Positions 56,471 to 64,000 of a stretch of DNA of 64,000 nucleotides are shown here, piece by piece. The notes under the pieces were generated by a model that made no database searches, was not told where the DNA came from, and was given only the letters and a program-made list of their open reading frames with translations. Each line of letters opens with the position of its first letter. The first letter of the stretch is position 1. The position numbers and the translations under genes are program-made. Source of the stretch: Acanthosepion esculentum (taxonomy: Eukaryota > Mollusca > Cephalopoda > Sepiida > Sepiidae); the NCBI GenBank assembly GCA_964036315.1, contig OZ038492.1:36607118-36671117 (forward strand), written 5' to 3'.

Positions 56471-57625
56471 GCTTGCTTTATTTAAATCAAAAGCGAAATT
56501 CTTTGAGTCGAAATTATAGAAACGTACCTATTAGTAACTTACGATGTGCTACTAATGTATAGATTGAATTATTTTATAACATACCCCTTTTCTGATAATA
56601 TAAAATTTAATTTAAATCCTAGATGTTAAACAGTAGATTTTATGAGTTTCGTTTTCTTTTCATTAAATCTGTTATCGTTTTGGAAGCTAATTTAACAAAT
56701 TTTATATTAATATTTAATAAATCCTAATCAATTACAAATGTTTTGGAGTTGCTACTTAGTATTAGGTAGCAACTTAGTTTTAGGTGCCAGACAATATTAA
56801 GTACCAACCTTAGTATTAGTTAGCAACTCTATAACGACTGTAATTGATTTTGTTCTTAAAATTATTCTTCATAAATAAACATGAATATACCGTTTCCCAA
56901 CACAGACATATGTTTGTGTGTGCGCGCGCGCGTGGAAGTGAGTGAGTGAGAGAGAGGGAGGGGGAAAAGATTTATATTTTTTATGTGAAGAACAATTTTC
57001 GGAAAATTTATGAAAATAGGGAATTGTTTTTCGTGTGATGCGTTTTGTCCTCTAGGGCTTTATTTGACTGTGATCACATTAACGTAAACACGCCGATGTG
57101 ATTACAGATGCGGACGAAGGAGATAGGAGGCTAATATTTTAAATTTAAATTTAAAAAAAAATTCTTTTGAGTATATAGTTTAGCTGATTTTCTTTTTGTT
57201 TATCTTTTTTATCACGATTCTTATTAAATATCCAACATTGTGCTAATAGATCAGTCTAAAAATGTAAAATATATTGCGTATATATATGTCTGTGCGTGTA
57301 TGTACGTGTGTGCGTGTGTGTGTGCATGTGTGTATGTGTGTGTATGTGTGTGTGCGCGTGCGTGTGCCTACAAACAGGTTTTGTTGACTTCACCGGACAA
57401 TTTTTTCTGTTTAATTCGTTATTATATTTTTCCAATTTGTGGTTAAGTTTTTACAAATGGGAATAAGAATTGCAGATAAACTGTTTAAAATTCATGCTTT
57501 GTCCTTTTTCATTTTTCATGAATTTTTGTCTACCAATCTGACAAAATTTAGTCACGGTCTCTTAGTGTGTGTATGTATGCGTTTGGTCTCGTGCTACTGC
57601 TCTATATTTATAGATGCATGAAAAA
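56470..57625. other. no recognisable gene; simple repeats
   Basis: A GC/GA microsatellite at 56914-56970 and a (GT)n tract at 57280-57368. At 56750-56830, three diverged tandem copies of TTAGTATTAGGTAGCAACT. Confidence 0.6.
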
Positions 57626-57627
57626 AA

Positions 57628-58075
57628 ATCCATAGAAGTATCCGCAATGTTATTAGTCCCGACCTGGCATCTCGGTAGGTTCCTATTTCTTTTTCTCTTC
57701 GTAACTCACGGTAATTGTTCTGATGATCTTTCCTCTATTTTTACTCAGACTTTATGAATTTAAGCGCCATCATAGATTCGTGGCAAGATATTAATCATTT
57801 TACAGTTGAATTTGCTAGGTGCAACCGTAATTTCTATGCCAATACTTCCTTCTATCGCACTTTTAGCCTGTGGCACTCTCTTCGGGTTTCTTTCTTCTAG
57901 CCAACTTTGATCTTAAAAATTGATATGCAATGTCAATGGTTGCCTTCTATCTTCATAATTACTGTTCTTTTATTGTCCTCTCTCCTCAATACTGATTTTC
58001 TCATGTTCTCTAACACTCAGTATCTCCTTCTTTCTTAGAGGCTTTACTGCCTTGATTGGGGTGAAATAATTAAAA
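57628..58075 (+). mobile_element. LINE family A 3' fragment, diverged
   Basis: Landmarks run in order: CGCAATGTTATTAGTCCCGA, GGTAATTGTTCTGATGA, GTGGCACTCTCTTCGG, then 3' UTR TTTACTGCCTTGATTGGGGT ending near 58072. No open frame. Confidence 0.7.
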
Positions 58076-58787
58076 CAAATCTGTGTGCCCGAATGTATAT
58101 GTGTGTAAATATATATGCAATTATATACAAATTATTAGAAAGTATTAAAATGCTAATTTCTAATGATTTAGCTTCCTGATTATTTGACTTGTTACTGGGG
58201 TTTCCCGTGTCTCTCCGCATATTAGATACATTTTTCGATATCATTATACCAATGAAGAAATACCTAGCCATAGTTTCTCTCATATTTTTATGTCAGTAGT
58301 TTCTATACATTTTTCTATCTAACAATGTCTTATGCACATTAATGAAACTTATTGTAGGAATGTTTAATCTCCAAAAACCCCACCTGCACACGCCCACATC
58401 GAAATACAAACGATCAAATAGAGACATAAATACGTACATACTCGAATAAGTAATCGATGACTTTCATGGGTAATCTCGCGACAGGACTGATCGGCTGTAA
58501 AATCAACAAAATTGAAATTCAAATAAAATTTAACCTCAGTAAAAATCGGCAAAATAAGTTATTAATACGTAACTGAAAACAGAAAGAAAAAAGACGAATT
58601 GCTTTTAATAAATAATCGTTTCGTCTATGACTACTATCCTCAATTCCGCTTAAAACATCTAAAGGTAAATATTTGTAATTATTAACCATATGATCCTTTA
58701 TAGCAGATTTGTATCTAGACGTAAAATACGCAAATTAAATCTACTGATTCGATCTGAGTAGCTGTTGTTTGTTAGTCTGTTTATATC

Positions 58788-58835
58788 AGGCCTGCACAAC
58801 ATACGGCTCGTGGTCAGCATGTGAAGGAACTTAAT
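58788..58835 (+). mobile_element. possible hAT-type terminal fragment
   Basis: GGCCTGCACAACATACGGCTC resembles terminal sequences of hAT-like elements that begin CAGGxxTGCACAAC. No matching inverted end was found. Weak. Confidence 0.25.
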
Positions 58836-59429
58836 GTTGTCCACAAGGGGTTTTAAAGATAGTACACAAAATTGTGTTTACCAGAATAAATTCAACGACT
58901 GTTCGCGTATAAAAAAAATTAGCTTTGTGGAAGCGTGGCAATATTGGACTGCCTTCATATCGATTTAATCTTTTTAACTCTCCCTAGAAATGAAAACATT
59001 AGACTTATTTTTCCCACCATTCTTTATATCTGTTTCAGTCTCACGTATACTGAGCCGTTTAATCTAAAAAATCCACTCTTCCAGCTAATTTTCTGCAACC
59101 AATGTGGCTGTTCACGGTTATTAATTGTACAGGCTTCATCTTTATCTCACCAGTCACTGTTCCTAAGTTCCGAGAAACTGTCACCGGACTAAAAAAACTC
59201 TGGTCCTAATATGAAGTATTCACCATCTCCTTCGAAGCAGTACTGTGAACCCATGTCTAGGATACCATCGGAAAAGAGGAACGTGTAATGCTAAATGAAT
59301 CTCAATTGTTTGCGTTTTATAGCAGTTGGATTTCTTTTAGTCTCGTCTTTTAAGCAGCGTCCATTTGACCGAAGGGGAACAGAAAAGTAAAATTATGGAG
59401 ATCAAGTGAAAACAAAGCCGGAGATTGAG

Positions 59430-59610
59430 CTTTTCCGGTTGCTGGTCTGTATTAACTGTCAAGGCTGGGATCGTGGGAGCTGGAGCTGGTTCTGGTTCGC
59501 CTGTGGTGCAGGACACACAGTTCTTTGCGGAGTTTTTTTGATCTGTTGTTTGAAGTTGTGTGGAATGTCAACATCCTGATTATGTCATCATTTTCTCTTC
59601 ATAATTTTAA
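59430..59610 (-). repeat. possible diverged family Q copy
   Basis: TTTGAAGTTGTGTGGAATGTC and CTGATTATGTCATCATTTT resemble 26995-27035. Short and diverged. Confidence 0.3.
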
Positions 59611-59959
59611 TTAAAATATACATTTTCATCGAAAATAAATATTTATGATCGGTATCCTTATAGGAGTACACTGACATAGATCTATCATATATAAGATTCA
59701 ATGGAAACTCTAAGGTCGTTACTTCCTTCTTAAACATACAGGAATGCGTTCCCTTTGGTGTACCATAAAATTGGGGTCTGGTATAATCTTGCCAGCAGGA
59801 AATCTCAGATTTGAAAATGCAAGCGTACTTCAGCAAATCAGTTTTGTGCCGTGGTGATGTGATGATTAATTTAAATAAAATATATTTGAAAAGTTCCGAC
59901 CGGCATAACTATTGCAGACGGCATTTGTATCTGGTGCAAGAGTTAAGATGGGCAGAGAG

Positions 59960-60235
59960 AGGGGGGCAACAAAGAAAGGGGAAAAAAAAGGAAAAGGCAA
60001 ATAAATAAAAAGATAGAAATAATTAAATAAGAAGGAAAGAAAATTAATGTGAAGTAAGAAAGAGAAAAGGAAGGAAAAAGAAAGAAAGAAAGAAAGAAAG
60101 AAAGAAAAAGGAAAGAAAGAAATAAAAGAAATGAACGGAAAGAAATGAAAAAGAAAGAAAGATAGAAAGAAAACAGAAGAAGGTAAATGGGAAAAAAAAG
60201 AACAAAGGAAATAAAATAGAAAGAACAAATATAAA
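59960..60235. repeat. (GAAA)n-rich polypurine tract
   Basis: About 275 nt of nearly uninterrupted purines on plus, with a perfect (AAAG)n core at 60080-60107. A second, shorter stretch lies at 60430-60490. Confidence 0.95.
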
Positions 60236-60889
60236 CAGTTCTAATCAAATGCCGAAAAGGGTTAATAGACCAATCAAATGTCGAAAGCAACCGCCCACCC
60301 CGGAAAGAAAATACAAAGAACGATGTGCTGAAGAAAAGGAACAGAATAAAGGAAAAAATAAGAAGAGGTCAAAAGTTAAGGAGAAGGACAATATAGAGGA
60401 AATGAAATACAAGATAAAATATCACTTATTGGACTGAAAAAAAAAATGAAAAAAAAAATCGAAAAAAGAAAGAAGAATGGAAGGAAAAATTGACAAAAAT
60501 ATAAAAGAGATTCTTATTTTTGTTATGAGCTTATCAAGATCACGTGATGAGAGTCAGTGAATTACTTTCACCTTTTGAAGTCAGCTTAATGATTTGTGAA
60601 ACGTAACAGTAATACGGTCGAGTGTTTTTCCATTTTAGTTTTGCAACATTATTCTTCATCAGTTGAGATCAGATGATTAGTAGGTACATTTCTTTGTATA
60701 CAGAAAGAAAAAGTATAAAAAGTCAGCGTTCACAAATAACTCGAATCACCGATAACCAAAAACTAAATAAATGATTGTGGTCATTGCGGGAACAAAAGAA
60801 AAAAATGAAAAATCAGTTTGGGGTTTTCTAAGGTTTATACGAGTTTACTTTAGTTTCTGTACCTTCAAACTATATATTACTTAAATTTT

Positions 60890-60935
60890 TTCTTTTTTTC
60901 CTTTCCTTCTTTCTTTCTTTCTTTCTTTCTGTTTA
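60890..60935. repeat. (CTTT)n tract
   Basis: Pyrimidine microsatellite, followed by a duplicated TGTAGGTGGGGGTTGG at 60937-60970. Confidence 0.9.
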
Positions 60936-61314
60936 TTGTAGGTGGGGGTTGGATTTGTAGGTGGGGGTTGGGTAAAGCTATGTCTAATATCGAAATCAGT
61001 CTTCTTTCTAAGTTCTCGCTTCAACAATCATTCCAAAGTTAAGCGATGGTAGATCCTATCAAAAGTATATGTCTACCAGGGCCACGCTACTTCTTTAACT
61101 ATTACGTCACACATCCGGTGTAGAGCTAGGGTATAATTTTGAGCATTTCAGTTTACCTAATAACCCAAGAATTGACGCGCGAAATTTTATTGATTGCTTG
61201 ATTCGCTTCCTACGTCTTATCAACACATTGTTATTTAAAGCCAGAAAGTACTTTTAGATTATAAGAATTGTTTTTGAGATGATAATGGTTTAAGGATAAA
61301 AGTTTTACTAATTA

Positions 61315-61445
61315 ACCCATATCTGGGGGAGAAGATGTGAAGATATAACTTACCCAATGGTATTTGCACGTAAGTGAATATAACGAATCCAACGGGAACT
61401 GAAACTCGGCTCTCCGATTAACAATTCTTGGCCATTACACCACCC
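61315..61445 (-). mobile_element. tRNA-Arg-like SINE fragment
   Basis: The minus-strand head AATTGTTAATCGGAGAGCCGA, a degraded B box and CACTTACGTGCAAATACC are recognisable. The tail is missing beyond the CCCCAGATATGGG block. Confidence 0.6.
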
Positions 61446-61599
61446 ACACATCCAAGCTTACATCACCTGACATTCTCAAACGGTCACCCATCTAGGTACT
61501 GACCAAGCTTGACGTTGCTTAACTTAGGTAATTGCACGGAAAAACATGCCTAATATTCCATATGGGTTTTCTTCTTTTGTATACTATGATTTTTTTAAG

Positions 61600-61968
61600 G
61601 ACGTATATAATCACCCCCTCACGAAATCTTCTTCCCTCCCCATTTACCAGCGCTTTTTTTTGGACCTTATCATGAAATCACTCAAAATTGTCAAGATAGC
61701 CTCTGGTTGGTTTCCATTGTATCTCTTGCCTTCAGCAAACTTTGTGAGTGTTAAAATCTCCAAGCCTCGTTTCTTCATTATCTGGCTAAAAAATTTCGTC
61801 TCTACTCCAAACTGTTTCTTTGTAGATCCCCACCCGTCAAAGCTTCTAAATTCCTCGTATACTCTATCTGTGGTATTCTCAGCTTTCTTCAGTATATCCC
61901 AAATTATGTCGGTTTCAAAATGTTTCAAAGATGACTTGTCCCACATTCACTGCCATATAGCGAAGCAA
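61600..61968 (-). mobile_element. LINE family B fragment
   Basis: The minus 100-codon frame contains VETKFFSQIMKKRGLEILTL, then KFAEGKRYNGNQPEA. This is a diverged version of the R-Q-L-K-F-L-G-x-I-M-R-K-E-G-L-E-N-L-x-L-T-G block. The Tc1-like MITE at 61972 sits at its 5' edge. Confidence 0.6.
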
Positions 61969-61971
61969 ATA

Positions 61972-62339
61972 CAGGGTGACCCCAAAAAACGGGAATTTTT
62001 GAAGTGCGTATTGCCAGACATGAACAAGTGGCAACACTGCGAGACAGTGACCTTGAGCAAGTAAACATTTCGCCATTTTAGTAACGAGAATGAAATTCAC
62101 AGTATTCCAGCTGAGATGTTGCAGCAGTCAATGAGGAATCTCAACAGCAGATTTCAAGAATGCATTCGTACAGGAGGACGCCATCTACAGGACGTAATTT
62201 AAAAAAAATGAAAATTCAACCATTGTTTCTTAAATGGCATGTTTTAAGGTTTCAATTACTATGAATTAAATATTTTTCTTCCATCACTTTTGGTTTTATT
62301 GGATTGTTAAAAAGTTCCCGTTTTTTTGGGGTCACCCTA
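61972..62339 (+). mobile_element. Tc1/mariner-like MITE (copy 2)
   Basis: Sister of 19449-19815, inverted. The left end is CAGGGTGACCCCAAAAAACG after TA; the right end GTCACCCTAT has a terminal change. On plus it codes IPAEMLQQSMRNLNSRFQ then CIRTGGRHLQDVI, the C-terminal end of a Tc1/IS630-type transposase. The two copies are close to 90% identical by eye and equal in length, so they come from one amplified deletion derivative. Confidence 0.85.
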
Positions 62340-62569
62340 TATTACATAGACGTTCAGCACTTTTTTTTTGTTTTTAAGAACATAAACAATTAATATTTAT
62401 AAGAATGCTTAATTTCTGAAAAGGTATATTTCACTATTTTTTCTTCTGTATTATTTTTTTATCATTAGAAAATTCCTGGAACTTAACATATTTACTCCAA
62501 TAGTTAGAATGTGTGTAACAGCTTCTTTATTTATCATTGCCTAGTAGTCATTCTTATTTTGAGTAGCGG

Positions 62570-63320
62570 TAAGTGTGCGAAATTGGTTGATTATGTGAAC
62601 ATTGTTCGAAAGTTATTGTTCAACAACTATTATTCGTAAACAATTATTGAAAAAAACATTTATTCGACTTGTAACTTGTTCGAATGAAAATTGATCGAAA
62701 GGTGAATTATACTAAACGATGATTATTCGAAATGCAAAATTCTTTATTGCAATAAATATTTTAAAATTAAAAGAGGAAATACACAAATGATAATTATTCG
62801 AAATACAAATATCATTCATAAAAAATTTTGTAAGAAAATTCCTTATAACCTTATATGATCCTGCACGCAAATAACCAACTAGTGACGAGTATTCGTTAAA
62901 GGATGCCACTAATTTTTAAGTTTTCCATTTACGTCGCGGTAATTCTTGGCGCTCTTGATATTTTTGCAACTTGCTCCTATTTTTGAAATATGAATTTCTT
63001 GTCAGTCCTGTTCTCTTTTAAGAACGTCTAAGAATTTCCATATTGTCAGATGAGGGGATGACACTTGCTTCCAAAAATCTCTATGAATTCCTTCATCAGT
63101 TCTAAATGAATCAGCATTGACTCTCTCAAATCAAGACCACATACGTATTTCAAGCATAGGTATTTCGAATATTTATCATTTAGTATAATAGTCCTTTAGA
63201 TCAATTTTCATTCAAACAATATACAATATGATTAAATGTTTTTTAATAATTATTTTTGAACAATTATTTTCCAACATCTCGATACAGATTGGTTTATCAA
63301 GTATACGGTAGCTCATACAT
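62570..63320. mobile_element. ~750 bp foldback element rich in TTCGAA palindromes
   Basis: The left arm (62600-62740) and right arm (63160-63300) are inverted copies. GTTCGAATGAAAATTGATC, TTATACTAAA and ATTCGAAAT occur in mirrored order. Arms are about 140 bp and about 75-80% alike. The interior has no recognisable frame. A foldback or MITE-like element is the best reading. Confidence 0.6.
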
Positions 63321-63324
63321 TGCC

Positions 63325-64000
63325 TCCTCTCTTATGATTTTGTAAATATATATAATACCAAAACTCTTATCTTGTATGTATGTGTATTCGTGTGATACAG
63401 CTTAAACAATACATAATACCCCACCCAATTTAGGAGTATATTGTAGTTTAAACCTGCCGAGTGCAGTGACAAGTATCATCTGTTTTAACGAAATTTTAAA
63501 TAGGAAATTCAGTATTTGCATTAACCTACGAATATAAACAAGCATTTGCGTATCATATTCCAACTATTACGTGTATAAAAAAATACATACATAATAAATG
63601 ATAAAAACATTATTATACAAATTTAAATATACACAAGACAAAATATATTTATTTAATTCATTACTATTAGAATTTTTTTAATATCTCGGGTGTTTGGTAA
63701 GTACTTGATAGGTGAAGACGCTGTGTCATGGTAAAACCTATTCTGTATGGTTGGAAAATTTTGCCCCATGAATTGATGGCAAATAAATTGATGCACACTA
63801 GTGTGCCGCCACCATGTATGTATATTGAAATTTATAATCATTATTAATTTTTAAAGTAAGTAATATTCTATAATGTGAGTAATAATAATTATTACAATAA
63901 CTTGTATTGCACATAAGTGTCAACTTTATATATATAGATTACACATTTTTTCTTCAATAAGATGATTTTTTATGCCGGCAGATTAAAATAAAACATTATA
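63325..64000. other. no recognisable gene
   Basis: AT-rich sequence to the end of the window. One 62-codon minus frame, unrecognised. Confidence 0.4.

Overview
This window is animal nuclear DNA, almost certainly from a coleoid cephalopod (octopus-like). Three things point there. It holds many copies of a tRNA-Arg-like SINE of the kind described from octopus (the OR1/OR2 type). It has a very high density of long (TA)n arrays. It carries decayed molluscan-type non-LTR retrotransposons, mariner/Tc1 remnants and minisatellites. The organism call is inference; no diagnostic host gene is present. I found no host protein-coding gene, no convincing spliced exon series and no functional tRNA, rRNA or snRNA gene. 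The open reading frames here are fragments of transposable elements, translations of simple repeats, or short frames with no recognisable content. The window reads as intergenic or intronic repeat DNA.

Layout. 0-9 kb: a LINE 3' end, a ~240 bp direct repeat pair, a TA-centred inverted repeat (2.6-3.0 kb), a tRNA-derived SINE (4.6-5.05 kb), LINE C-terminal fragments, then TA-rich retroelement termini that look Penelope-like. 9-16 kb: a ~1.1 kb element with terminal inverted repeats, several tRNA-Arg SINEs, a head-to-head SINE pair at 13.1-13.6 kb and a TA palindrome at 15.4 kb. 16-25 kb: dispersed repeats, a Tc1-like MITE (19.4 kb), a GC-richer ~243 bp tandem triplet (20.7-21.5 kb), and LINEs at 21.7-22.8 and 22.96-24.3 kb. 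25-38 kb: SINEs, a ~31 bp tandem array, LINE fragments, a 22-bp-stem hairpin (30.2 kb), and a SINE whose 3' part folds as a hammerhead ribozyme (34.2 kb). 38-47 kb: a MADE1-like mariner hairpin, three more copies of the hammerhead SINE, a LINE 3' end, a 512 bp MITE and a dense TA/CA block. 47.7-50.9 kb: inverted arms enclosing about 36 copies of a 59 bp minisatellite. 51-56.5 kb: LINE fragments, a mariner transposase split by a composite SINE with a 12 bp target duplication, and the best-preserved LINE reverse transcriptase (55.2-56.5 kb). 56.5-64 kb: a LINE tail, purine tracts, a second Tc1-like MITE and a ~780 bp foldback element.

The most interesting signal is a recurring theme. Several unrelated repeat families end in a motif CUGANGA - stem-loop - GAAA(C/U), followed closely by a (TA)n array. 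In one tRNA-headed SINE family this is a near-complete type I hammerhead: three helices, the CUGAUGA and GAAA core boxes, and a GUC cleavage triplet. TA arrays in this window therefore look seeded at the 3' ends of retroelements. Many of them also sit at the centre of inverted repeats, so they could extrude as cruciforms.
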